The notes below the pieces were generated by a model, which worked only from the letters and a program-made list of their open reading frames with translations, ran no database searches and was not told the origin of the DNA. Shown here piece after piece: positions 8,649 through 16,071 of a DNA stretch of 64,000 nt. Location: positions 36,637 to 100,636 of the forward strand of contig NZ_MKKX01000037.1 of assembly GCF_002091985.1 (NCBI RefSeq), given 5' to 3'. The stretch is from Rhodococcus sp. 1163. GTDB taxonomy: Bacteria; Actinomycetota; Actinomycetes; Mycobacteriales; Mycobacteriaceae. Position 1 is the first letter of the stretch; the number at the start of each line of letters is the position of its first letter. Both the position numbers and the translations under genes were made by a program.

Positions 8649-10600
8649 AGCGGCCCGGCTTCGGCAAGGTGTGCACCCGAGTCCAACGATGGCCCCTCTG
8701 CGTCCTGCTCCGCCGCTGAAGGTGGCGGACCCTCTGCCGGTGAAGGTGGCGACGGAGTTCGTATCGGGGGCTCCATCGGGGCGGCTTCGCCCTCTGCGCT
8801 CCCCTCGTCCGGCGTGCACACCCCAGGTTCGAAATCTTCAGGTTCTGAGTCTTCGGGGACGGAATCGTCGGTTACGGAGCCTTGCGTTACTGAGTCTTCG
8901 GACGCACCGAGGTCCGCCGCGACGGGTGCAGGCTCCGGCTCCGGCTCGGGCCCTTCCTTCGGTTCCACCTCCGGCTGCTCTACGTTCGATTCACCGGCAG
9001 GTCGTTCGGGATCTCGCTGTTCAGGAGCCGAGCCGGAAGCGACGGGCGGAGGGTCGAGGGACTCGACGATCACGGGTAGCCCGAGCGGACCCATCCGAAG
9101 TTCGAATCGACGTACGCTGCCGTCCGGGCTGCCGAGTTCCAACGACACCGTTCCATTCTGTGCCACCGCGATCTTCGCGTTGTGCCCATCCAGTTCGGCC
9201 TCGAGGTGCCCTCGTTCTGGTGACACTCCACCCGAGTCCGGTTCCACCGGACCAGCAGTCAGCGGAGGAGTATCAGCGTTCACTGGTTCCCCATCAGCGT
9301 TCGGCGACTCCACGGAAGCTGGTGAATTTCGTTCTCGTACAGAGTCATTCGAGCTGAACTCCTCCTCTTCATCGTTCGGCGGGGTCGGTGTCTCACCGGA
9401 TTCGGAATCGAGAATGCGATCTATGGCCGATCGAATATCGGCAGTGAGCGGTTCCATTGCACGTTGCACCGCCGACTCGATTGCTGCCGCCGAGTCGGGT
9501 GAGCCAGCTGAACCGGAGGGGCCAGTGCGACTTCCGGTGTCGATGTCCGGGCTCCGCTGCGGCTGCGGCACCGGCATGCTGCTGGTCGCGGGGGCTGTTG
9601 TCGGCACAGCCTGATTCGGTATTGCGGACCGCGGCAGTTCCGACAGCGGCTGTACGGGCAGTGGCTGTACGGGCAGCGGCCGTGTCGACTGAGGCACCGT
9701 GCCCGGGACAGAATTCGGTAGACCGCCGGGCGCAGTTCGACACCGCGTGTCGGGTCTATCCACAGCCGAGTCGTCGATATCGGTGGACGGAAATTCGGAA
9801 TCTTCGATGGCCTCGGCTGTCTTTGCCACGACTGCCAGAAGGTCTCGTACACCGGTGTCCGTAGCCGCGCAGATTTCCACGAAGGCGAGGCAGGTCTCGA
9901 TGACCGCGGGCCGAAAAATATCGTTCAGCCACGCATCGCAGACTCTCCGAACCTTGCTCAGTCCGACACTGTCGAGGGGTGTTCGCGTGTCGACCACCTC
10001 CGCGACCTCCGGCAGTGCAGCCTCGACCGCAACCAGAAAGGCATTCGCGACCGGTCCGATACTTTGGACGGAATCAGGGTCCAGGCCTGCGAAGTACGCG
10101 ATGGCATCGATCGACTCGATCGGTTTGCCGCCGACTCGAGAGAAGTCGATCGATGCCACGACGGCGGCCTTGTCCCGCACGATTTCGCCGATGACATCTG
10201 CCGCGGTGTGCATGGATTGGTAGAGCTGATCGATCGAGTCCACACGCGACAGCGCGCGCTGCAGGTCCGATTCCATGTCCGACATCGCCGCCTCACCTGC
10301 CGGGCCCGACCACGAACGGGCCAGTACCGCGCACAGACGCCGCTGTTCCTCGATCTGCGAGCGTGCAACCTCGAGCACTCTGCCCAAGGCGTCGGCATCG
10401 GCAGTCAAAGCCGCGATATTCAACCCGCGTTGCTCGTCGTAGCGTGCGCACATTTCGGCGTACGTCCACTCCAGAGAACCATCGATGCGATGCAGCGTCG
10501 GGAGGTGACGTTCGAAATACAGCAAGCCACGGGTGCCGCCGTCGAGAAGGCTCTCGACCGAGATCACAGACTCCACGCCCGGCATCGTCGGTGATGTCAT
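8645..10600 (-). CDS. Large WXG100-like / ESX-associated protein with acidic Pro-rich tail
   Basis: 651-residue protein that is helical at the N-terminus, with a W-S-G turn at residues 97-99 inside LARSWSGPAGEAAM, as in WXG100/LXG-type ESX substrates. Residues roughly 280-651 are low-complexity, rich in Pro, Ser, Glu and Asp, including a PLPVQ tandem repeat (about 9646-9683) and a run of EPEPEPAP. No signal peptide or membrane segment is visible. The start overlaps the EspC-like gene stop by 4 bases (ATGA), and its own stop overlaps the next gene. The pairing of an EspC-like protein with a larger helical partner resembles EspC-EspA organisation, so it is likely a secreted ESX effector. That role is inferred. 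Confidence 0.65.
   Translation of the reverse strand: MTSPTMPGVESVISVESLLDGGTRGLLYFERHLPTLHRIDGSLEWTYAEMCARYDEQRGLNIAALTADADALGRVLEVARSQIEEQRRLCAVLARSWSGPAGEAAMSDMESDLQRALSRVDSIDQLYQSMHTAADVIGEIVRDKAAVVASIDFSRVGGKPIESIDAIAYFAGLDPDSVQSIGPVANAFLVAVEAALPEVAEVVDTRTPLDSVGLSKVRRVCDAWLNDIFRPAVIETCLAFVEICAATDTGVRDLLAVVAKTAEAIEDSEFPSTDIDDSAVDRPDTRCRTAPGGLPNSVPGTVPQSTRPLPVQPLPVQPLSELPRSAIPNQAVPTTAPATSSMPVPQPQRSPDIDTGSRTGPSGSAGSPDSAAAIESAVQRAMEPLTADIRSAIDRILDSESGETPTPPNDEEEEFSSNDSVRERNSPASVESPNADGEPVNADTPPLTAGPVEPDSGGVSPERGHLEAELDGHNAKIAVAQNGTVSLELGSPDGSVRRFELRMGPLGLPVIVESLDPPPVASGSAPEQRDPERPAGESNVEQPEVEPKEGPEPEPEPAPVAADLGASEDSVTQGSVTDDSVPEDSEPEDFEPGVCTPDEGSAEGEAAPMEPPIRTPSPPSPAEGPPPSAAEQDAEGPSLDSGAHLAEAGPL
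9646..9683. repeat. 15-bp tandem repeat encoding PLPVQ
   Basis: About two and a half copies of a 15-base unit (ggctgtacgggcagt on the plus strand) inside the 651-residue gene. On the coding strand they encode repeated PLPVQ in the disordered proline-rich region. Such in-frame repeats can change in copy number without breaking the reading frame. Confidence 0.7.
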
Positions 10601-10929
10601 CGGGTCGATTCGATTCGGGGATCGTGCAGGGAAGTCGACAGCTCATCGTCGACAAATCGATATCCGTCGACGATGGTATGGAGCCGGTCGGCGTTGTCCT
10701 CGGACGCCTCACTCCAGCGTCGTAGCGATGACCCCACAAGACCGCCGGCCGCTGCAATGCGCACACCGAGGTCGCCGTAGTTCCGGCCGGCGACCGCCGG
10801 ACCGAAAGTGAGCCCGCTCGCAATCTCGGCAGCCGACACGATTGCCTGGGCGGAGTCGCCGAAAGCTCCGGCTACAGCACCGACTGCCTCCGCATCGATA
10901 TCCAACTCGTCACACATCTCGCACACCAC
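10597..10929 (-). CDS. EspC-like type VII secretion target (DUF2580-type)
   Basis: 110-residue, two-helix protein resembling the EspC/DUF2580 family of ESX-secreted proteins: an acidic N-terminus (CDELDIDAEAV), small-residue-rich helices, and the general ESX export signal YxxxD at Tyr90-Asp94 (YRFVD). It is first of three overlapping genes and probably forms a heterodimer with the downstream WSG protein, as EspC does with EspA (inference). ATG at 10917 is an alternative start. The export route is presumably the ESX-4 system encoded 5 kb away, the only type VII system in this window. Confidence 0.7.
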   Translation of the reverse strand: MVCEMCDELDIDAEAVGAVAGAFGDSAQAIVSAAEIASGLTFGPAVAGRNYGDLGVRIAAAGGLVGSSLRRWSEASEDNADRLHTIVDGYRFVDDELSTSLHDPRIESTR

Positions 10930-11066
10930 GCTTCCACGTCCGTCGGGCGAAATACCCCTGTCATGTTCGACGCAGCCCGCATGGGATCGGTTCCCTCCGG
11001 TACCGGTAACGTCCCAGCTATACAGCTCGGGTTACAGATAACACGCTCACACCTGCGAGGAGTCTC
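10930..11066. promoter_or_regulatory. Divergent promoter region, ESX-substrate operon / LLM oxidoreductase
   Basis: 137 bases between two divergent starts. On the plus strand a TATACA hexamer lies about 45 bases before the oxidoreductase start, and a CCGGTACCGG palindrome is nearby. I could not assign a convincing -35 element. Confidence 0.35.
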
Positions 11067-12107
11067 ATGCATATCGGAACCACGCTCAACTACTCAGGCG
11101 GATTCAAAGAAACCGTGGCCGAGGTAGAAGAACTCGAGAAGTCGGGCCTCGATATCATCTTCGTTCCCGAGGCATACTCGTTCGACGCCGTCAGCCAGCT
11201 CGGCTTTCTGGCCGCGAAGACGTCGACGATCAAGATCGCGTCGGGAATCTTCCAGATCTACACCCGCACACCATCGTTGACCGCGATGACTGCAGCCGGC
11301 CTCGACTACGTCTCCGACGGTCGCTTCGTTCTCGGCCTCGGTGCGTCCGGCCCGCAGGTCGTCGAGGGTTTCCACGGCGTCAAGTACGACGCGCCCATCG
11401 CCCGGACCCGCGAGGTCATCGAGATCTGCCGTCAGGTGTGGCGTCGCGAAAAGGTCGTCCACCAGGGCAAGCACTACCAGATCCCCTTGCCCGCAGACCA
11501 GGGCACCGGCCTGGGCAAGCCGCTCAAATTGATCAACCATCCTGTGCGCGAGAAGATCCCGGTAGTCATCGCTGCACTCGGACCCAAGAACGTCGAGCTC
11601 ACCGCAGAAATAGCCGAGGGCTGGCAGCCGATCTTCTACTTCCCGGAGAAAGCGGACCAGGTGTGGGGAGACGCGCTGAGCGCAGGCAAGGCCAAGCGCG
11701 ACCCGCCTCTGGGCGACCTGGAGGTCTTCGCAAGCCCCACTCTCGCCATCGGCGAGGACGCTGAGAAGTACCTTCCGTGGGTCAAGCCCCACCTCGCCCT
11801 CTACATCGGCGGAATGGGTGCCAAGGGAAAGAACTTCTACAACGACCTCGCTCGACGGTACGGCTACGAAGCCGAGGCCGAGAAGATTCAGGACCTGTAT
11901 CTAGCAGGCAAGAAGGAAGAAGCAACGGCTGCAGTGCCCGACGAGCTCGTGCGCGCCATCAACCTGATCGGGCCGGAAAGCTACGTGAAGGAACGCGTCG
12001 CGGCATTCGCCGAGGCCGGTGTCACCACGCTGAACGTCCAACCCCTGGCTGAAAACACCGCAGGACGTGTCGCGCAGTTGACGGCGCTTCGCGCTCTGAC
12101 GGACTGA
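11067..12107 (+). CDS. LLM-class F420/flavin-dependent oxidoreductase
   Basis: 346-residue TIM-barrel protein of the luciferase-like monooxygenase superfamily. Typical features are MHIGTTLNYSGGFKETV at the N-terminus, the strand FVPEAYSFDAV, GIFQIYTRTPSLTAMTAAGLDYVSDGRF, and the cofactor phosphate-binding region LGLGASGPQVVEGFHG. The length and motifs resemble the F420-dependent subgroup common in mycobacteria and rhodococci. The substrate cannot be told. It is monocistronic, converging with glmM. A GCGAGGAG ribosome-binding site precedes the ATG. Confidence 0.85.
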   Translation: MHIGTTLNYSGGFKETVAEVEELEKSGLDIIFVPEAYSFDAVSQLGFLAAKTSTIKIASGIFQIYTRTPSLTAMTAAGLDYVSDGRFVLGLGASGPQVVEGFHGVKYDAPIARTREVIEICRQVWRREKVVHQGKHYQIPLPADQGTGLGKPLKLINHPVREKIPVVIAALGPKNVELTAEIAEGWQPIFYFPEKADQVWGDALSAGKAKRDPPLGDLEVFASPTLAIGEDAEKYLPWVKPHLALYIGGMGAKGKNFYNDLARRYGYEAEAEKIQDLYLAGKKEEATAAVPDELVRAINLIGPESYVKERVAAFAEAGVTTLNVQPLAENTAGRVAQLTALRALTD

Positions 12108-12144
12108 GTCGATCGAGTAACACTGAGCTCGGGGACGGCCCGAG

Positions 12145-13482
12145 TCAGACCTGCCCGACCCGATTCGCCAATTCCTCGGCGAGTCGACGGGCGAGGTCCG
12201 GCTCGGCCGCCTCCACCATCACCCGCACCAACTGCTCGGTGCCGCTGGGCCGCAACAACACTCGACCAGTATCCCCCAACATCCGCTCTACCTCGGCCAC
12301 ACCTTCGAGCACCGAAGGCGCCGTCGCCACAGCTGCCTTGTCCGACACCTTCACATTGATGAGCACCTGCGGAAGTGTGGTCATTGCCGAGGCCAGATCG
12401 GCCAAAGAACGACCGGTCTCGGCCATTCTGCCCATAATTCGCAGCGCGGTGAGGGTTCCATCACCGGTGGTCCCGAACCCGGGAATGACAACGTGGCCAC
12501 TTTGCTCGCCCCCCAAGGCGTAGCCCCCAGCCCTCAGATCCTCGAGAACATACCGGTCTCCGACTGCTGTGGTGCGCATGTCGATATCAGCGGCGCGCAT
12601 CGCGATGTGCAAACCGAGATTGCTCATGACGGTGGCGACCAGCGTATTTTCGGTGAGCTCGCCGGATTCCTTCATTCCGATAGCCAGTATCGCCATGATT
12701 GCGTCGCCATCGACAATGCGTCCGGAGGCGTCGACGGCGAGGCATCGGTCGGCGTCGCCGTCGTGAGCGATGCCCAGGTCCGCTCCATGGGACACCACGG
12801 CCGTCTGCAAATCTTCCATATGCGTGGATCCGCAGCCGTCGTTGATATCGAGGCCGTCCGGGTCCGCGTTGATCGCGATCACCCTCGCTCCCGCTGCCCT
12901 GTACACCGAGGGTGCGACGGCGGACGCAGCACCGTTCGCACAATCGACGACAACGGTGACGCCGTCGAGCCGAATCGACAGCGCCGAGCCGAGATGCGCC
13001 GCATATTCCTCGGCAGCACCCGTCATCACTCGGACGCGGCCGATACCCGAACCAGTAGGTGCCGGCATGGCACCGCCTCCGGCTACGAGGGTCTCGATTC
13101 GATCTTCGACGTCATCGTCGAGCTTGTGACCCCCTGCCGCGAAAATCTTGATTCCGTTGTCCGGCATCGGATTATGAGACGCGGAGATCATGACACCCAG
13201 TTGCGCACCGCGCGCCGATGTCAGATATGCAACGGCGGGTGTCGGGAGGACCCCGACGTCGAGCACGTCGACTCCCGACGCGGTCAGGCCTGCGGTCACC
13301 GCAGCTGCGAGCATCTCGCCACTCGCTCGCGGATCGCGACCCACCACCGCGACGGGGCGTTCTGTCGGTGAAGCCTGCGTCAATACGGTTGCGGCAGCCC
13401 TGGCCACCTTCACCGCCAACTCCGGAGTCAACAAGCCGTTGGCCAGCCCCCGCACACCATCGGTACCGAACAGTCGAGTCAT
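12145..13482 (-). CDS. glmM: Phosphoglucosamine mutase
   Basis: Converts glucosamine-6-phosphate to glucosamine-1-phosphate, the step after GlmS. Starting at the ATG at 13482 (preceded by a GGGGGA ribosome-binding site) the protein has 445 residues, starts [16 protein letters not shown], and places the phosphorylated serine at Ser102 in [13 protein letters not shown], the position known for this family. The Mg-binding loop DGDADRC and the phosphate-binding [12 protein letters not shown] near the end are intact. The frame extends 14 codons further upstream, without support. Confidence 0.96.
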   Translation of the reverse strand: MTRLFGTDGVRGLANGLLTPELAVKVARAAATVLTQASPTERPVAVVGRDPRASGEMLAAAVTAGLTASGVDVLDVGVLPTPAVAYLTSARGAQLGVMISASHNPMPDNGIKIFAAGGHKLDDDVEDRIETLVAGGGAMPAPTGSGIGRVRVMTGAAEEYAAHLGSALSIRLDGVTVVVDCANGAASAVAPSVYRAAGARVIAINADPDGLDINDGCGSTHMEDLQTAVVSHGADLGIAHDGDADRCLAVDASGRIVDGDAIMAILAIGMKESGELTENTLVATVMSNLGLHIAMRAADIDMRTTAVGDRYVLEDLRAGGYALGGEQSGHVVIPGFGTTGDGTLTALRIMGRMAETGRSLADLASAMTTLPQVLINVKVSDKAAVATAPSVLEGVAEVERMLGDTGRVLLRPSGTEQLVRVMVEAAEPDLARRLAEELANRVGQV

Positions 13483-13527
13483 CTGGAGTTCGTCCCCCTT
13501 CGCCAGAAAAAAATTGATCTTCAAACG

Positions 13528-13572
13528 CCGCGAGGGCAGGCATCCGAGAATTCTGGACGCCTGCCCTCGCGG
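13528..13572 (-). terminator. Terminator after rplM-rpsI
   Basis: Perfect 14-bp stem (13528-13541 with 13559-13572) and 17-base loop immediately downstream of rpsI. In the minus direction a T-rich stretch (seven Ts) follows about 20 bases later. It probably ends the rplM-rpsI transcript before glmM. Confidence 0.75.
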
Positions 13573-13590
13573 GTAGAACTGGAAAGAACG

Positions 13591-14103
13591 TCAGCGCTTG
13601 GAGTACTGCGACGCCTTACGTGCCTTCTTCAGACCGTACTTCTTGCGCTCCACCGAACGCGCATCACGCGTGAGGAAGCCGGCAGCCTTGAGCGGCGGAC
13701 GGTCTTCCGGGGTGAGCTCGATGAGGGCGCGCGCGATAGCCAGACGCAAGGCGCCTGCCTGTCCGGACGGGCCGCCACCGTGAAGCAGGGCGACGATATC
13801 GAAGGACTCTGCCCGATCGACGAGGACCAACGGAGCCTTGATCAGCTGCTGGTGCACCTTGTTCGGGAAGTAGTCTTCGAGGCTACGGCCGTTGAGCTTG
13901 AACCCACCGCTGCCCGAGGAGAACCGCACGCGAGCGACGGCTTCCTTACGGCGACCGACTGTCTGGATCGGGCGATCGAACAGGATCGGTGCAGGCGCTG
14001 CAGCAGCGGCTTCGATCTCGTCGACAACCTCAGGCTCTTCGACGGCCACGAACTCGTCCGCGGCGATCTCGACGACCTCTTCGGTGTTCTCCTGCGACGT
14101 CAC
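13591..14103 (-). CDS. rpsI: 30S ribosomal protein S9
   Basis: S9 core recognised from [52 protein letters not shown] and the invariant C-terminus [12 protein letters not shown] that reaches the ribosomal P site. It has an acidic N-terminal extension of roughly 45 residues before the core, common in actinobacterial S9. I preferred the GTG at 14103 because GGAGGG lies 9 bases upstream. The GTG at 14127 overlaps the rplM stop and would add 8 residues. Confidence 0.95.
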   Translation of the reverse strand: MTSQENTEEVVEIAADEFVAVEEPEVVDEIEAAAAAPAPILFDRPIQTVGRRKEAVARVRFSSGSGGFKLNGRSLEDYFPNKVHQQLIKAPLVLVDRAESFDIVALLHGGGPSGQAGALRLAIARALIELTPEDRPPLKAAGFLTRDARSVERKKYGLKKARKASQYSKR

Positions 14104-14123
14104 GTCATTTCCCTCCGGCGCCG

Positions 14124-14567
14124 TCACTGGGACACCTGCTTGATCTCGAACGGAACGGGCTGCTGAGCTGTGTGCGGGTGGTTCGGTCCCGCGTAGACCT
14201 TCAGCTTGCCCGCGATGGCACTGCCGAGCTTGTTCTTGGGGATCATGCCGATGACGGCTTTTTCCACGAGGCGATCAGGGGTCCTGTCGAGAACCTCACC
14301 GACCGTGCGCGACTTCAAACCGCCCGGGTGGCCGGAGTGGTGGTAGAGGAACTTGCCATCGCGCTTGTTACCGCTGATGGCAACCTTCTCTGCGTTGATG
14401 ATGACGACGAAGTCGCCACCGTCGACGTTGGCTGCATAGGTGGGCTTGTGCTTGCCACGGAGCAAGTTTGCTGCCTGGACGGCGAGCCGACCGAGTACAA
14501 CGTCCGTAGCGTCGATCACATGCCAAGTCCGGGTGGTGTCCCCGGCCTTCGGGCTGTATGTAGACAC
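14124..14567 (-). CDS. rplM: 50S ribosomal protein L13
   Basis: 147-residue L13: the start [19 protein letters not shown], the central [30 protein letters not shown] region (in part) and [20 protein letters not shown] at the end are diagnostic. The GTG at 14567 has an AGGAA ribosome-binding site and gives the usual actinobacterial length. The frame continues 12 codons upstream, but that part is not conserved in character. First gene of the rplM-rpsI unit. Confidence 0.96.
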   Translation of the reverse strand: MSTYSPKAGDTTRTWHVIDATDVVLGRLAVQAANLLRGKHKPTYAANVDGGDFVVIINAEKVAISGNKRDGKFLYHHSGHPGGLKSRTVGEVLDRTPDRLVEKAVIGMIPKNKLGSAIAGKLKVYAGPNHPHTAQQPVPFEIKQVSQ

Positions 14568-14694
14568 AAAAATTCCTGTCTTCATGATGTCGCTGCTGGC
14601 CAAGACGTGTGTATCCCCTCGGCGGCCAGTTGAGACCCGAGAGCAAGTGATCGCCGCACAAAGAGCGCGACGATCTCATCCACGCCATCGTGGG

Positions 14695-14724
14695 ACAATA
14701 CCGGTTGGACCTGCAGCAGGTCAA
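14695..14724 (-). promoter_or_regulatory. Candidate sigma-A promoter of rplM-rpsI with overlapping palindrome
   Basis: On the minus strand TTGACC (14724-14719), an 18-base spacer and TATTGT (14700-14695) make a good housekeeping promoter about 130 bases before rplM. A perfect inverted repeat GACCTGC-T-GCAGGTC (14708-14722) covers the -35 edge and spacer, so it could be an operator. Confidence 0.55.
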
Positions 14725-14731
14725 AACGCCT

Positions 14732-15079
14732 TCACCGAAGTCGCACGCAGACTATGCAGCGCCGAGCCGCGGGGAGCGCTTCCAAGCGGGGATCGGCGAT
14801 AGCTGACCCGCACCGCTCGCACACTCCGTAAGAAGCTGACGCGACGCGTTCCCGAGCTGCATCGAGCTCACGAACTTCGTCCTCTGCATCGCGCGCCAGC
14901 CCGATCACCTTTGCTCGCTCGAAGGCGATGGTCGATCCTTCCGGGTCGTGCTCGTCGTCATCGGTGGTCCACTCGGAGCCTGCCACGATCACCTCGAACT
15001 GTGCACGCAAGGACTCCAGCCGACTCTGCGCTGCACTCCGCGCATCGGCTATGAGCCTGTGCGCTTCGATGGGGTCCAC
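14732..15079 (-). CDS. TraR/DksA-type zinc-finger protein
   Basis: 115-residue protein with a coiled-coil N-terminal half and a C-terminal C4 zinc finger (CERCG ... RRCIVC), preceded by the YGVCERCGSAIADPRLEALP signature of the TraR/DksA family. Family members bind the secondary channel of RNA polymerase and affect stringent control, although the actinobacterial versions are less well defined. It lies between the ESX-4 substrate genes and the rplM promoter, downstream of a strong terminator, so it probably has its own promoter within 15080-15215. Confidence 0.85.
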   Translation of the reverse strand: MDPIEAHRLIADARSAAQSRLESLRAQFEVIVAGSEWTTDDDEHDPEGSTIAFERAKVIGLARDAEDEVRELDAARERVASASYGVCERCGSAIADPRLEALPAARRCIVCVRLR

Positions 15080-15110
15080 GCTTTCACCTCACAGGTGCGA
15101 CGACATAGAA

Positions 15111-15147
15111 GCAACCCGAGCCGAGTGCCGATCAGCACTCGGGTTGC
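15111..15147 (-). terminator. Bulged hairpin downstream of esxT
   Basis: A 7-bp outer stem (GCAACCC/GGGTTGC) and 6-bp inner stem (GAGTGC/GCACTC) separated by a 5-base bulge. Second of two tandem hairpins between esxT and the zinc-finger gene. Confidence 0.5.
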
Positions 15148-15168
15148 TGGTCCTGTGGACACGGCACG

Positions 15169-15196
15169 GCCCCGGCATCGAGCGCAATGCCGGGGC
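15169..15196 (-). terminator. Terminator after esxT
   Basis: Perfect 10-bp GC-rich stem (15169-15178 with 15187-15196) with an 8-base loop, 20 bases downstream of the esxT stop. It likely ends the ESX-4 minus-strand transcript. There is no U-tract, which is common for actinobacterial terminators. Confidence 0.6.
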
Positions 15197-15215
15197 ACAT
15201 GGCCACACGACTACC

Positions 15216-15506
15216 TCACGAGAAACGGGACCGGTTCATCGCTTCCTGTTCCATCATCTTCTGGTTGCCGGAGTTGACCGCGCCGATCAGGCTCTGCAGG
15301 ACCGTGGTGAGCTCGGTCTGCGCCGAGTTCCATTCCCCTTGCTTGACCTGGTAAGCGTCGGCATCGGCACCCTGCCACGTCGCAACGAGAGGTTGAATCG
15401 ACGACTTGATCTCGTCGAGTTTGTCGTTGAGCGACTGCCATTTGTTGGTCATACCGCCGGCCAGATCGGTGATCGAGCCGAAGTTGTATCTGATTTCGCC
15501 GTCCAT
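15216..15506 (-). CDS. esxT: WXG100 protein, EsxT-like (ESX-4 substrate)
   Basis: 96-residue helical hairpin protein with the WXG turn at Trp44-Gln45-Gly46. Secreted WXG100 proteins act as heterodimers, here presumably with the product of the next gene upstream. The order rplM - esxT - esxU - Rv3446c-type - eccC matches the mycobacterial ESX-4 locus exactly, which supports the name. No YxxxD/E export signal is visible in this partner. ATG start preceded by GGAACTGAC. Confidence 0.85.
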   Translation of the reverse strand: MDGEIRYNFGSITDLAGGMTNKWQSLNDKLDEIKSSIQPLVATWQGADADAYQVKQGEWNSAQTELTTVLQSLIGAVNSGNQKMMEQEAMNRSRFS

Positions 15507-15560
15507 AGTCAGTTCCTCGTTTCCGTTCGGTGGGGCAAGTGGTGGACTCTCATGAGATGT

Positions 15561-15596
15561 GTTCGAGTGCTTCGCAACCGCGAAGCACGCTCGAAC
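15561..15596 (-). other. Strong hairpin between esxU and esxT
   Basis: A 7-bp stem (GTTCGAG/CTCGAAC) stacked on an 8-bp stem (TGCTTCGC/GCGAAGCA) with a 2-base bulge, directly after the esxU stop. It may be an attenuator or an mRNA-processing/stability element setting the ratio of the two WXG100 proteins. No U-tract. Confidence 0.55.
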
Positions 15597-15597
15597 A

Positions 15598-15906
15598 TCA
15601 CAGGTTCAGCGTGCCTGCGACCGCATTGATCGACGAGACGTTGTCCTGCTCGGACTGGTCGTACTCGATACCACTGGTCTTGATCGACTGACTGATGCCC
15701 GCGAGCGCATTCTCGAGTTTGAATGCGCTCGAATCCCAATTGGTCATGACCTGACCGAACGAGGTCGACGCCTTGCCCTTCCAGATTCCCGATGCCGCAA
15801 GGTCGACATCCGAGCGAAGCAGCCTCAGCAGCCCTCCGATCTGGTCGCGCAGGCCGTCGACCTTTGCGGCCACGGCGATCATGGTTTCGATATTGGCTTC
15901 TGCCAT
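15598..15906 (-). CDS. esxU: WXG100 protein, EsxU-like (ESX-4 substrate)
   Basis: 102-residue WXG100 protein with the turn at Trp42-Lys43-Gly44 and a C-terminal YxxxE export signal at Tyr82-Glu86 (YDQSE), so this partner probably carries the signal recognised by EccC. It is the second member of the ESX-4 pair. A strong hairpin separates it from esxT downstream, and 165 bases separate it from the Rv3446c-type gene upstream, enough for a separate promoter. Confidence 0.85.
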   Translation of the reverse strand: MAEANIETMIAVAAKVDGLRDQIGGLLRLLRSDVDLAASGIWKGKASTSFGQVMTNWDSSAFKLENALAGISQSIKTSGIEYDQSEQDNVSSINAVAGTLNL

Positions 15907-16071
15907 GTCAACTCCTCGATGTCTTCGGTTCCGAGTGCTCGGTCGAGTGCTCGGACTGGGCAGCGGTTCGCCTACGGCGCAAGTGCGATTCTCCCCTACA
16001 TCTGATTGGACGCACGCGCGATGCCCTTCGGTTCCATGGATGTGGAAATTTCTGGACGAATTGTTCGCAGT

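Noticed and set aside
12128..12144. Short hairpin between the oxidoreductase gene and glmM as a terminator
   Set aside because: Only a 6-bp stem with a 5-base loop, partly adjoining the glmM stop; too weak to call.
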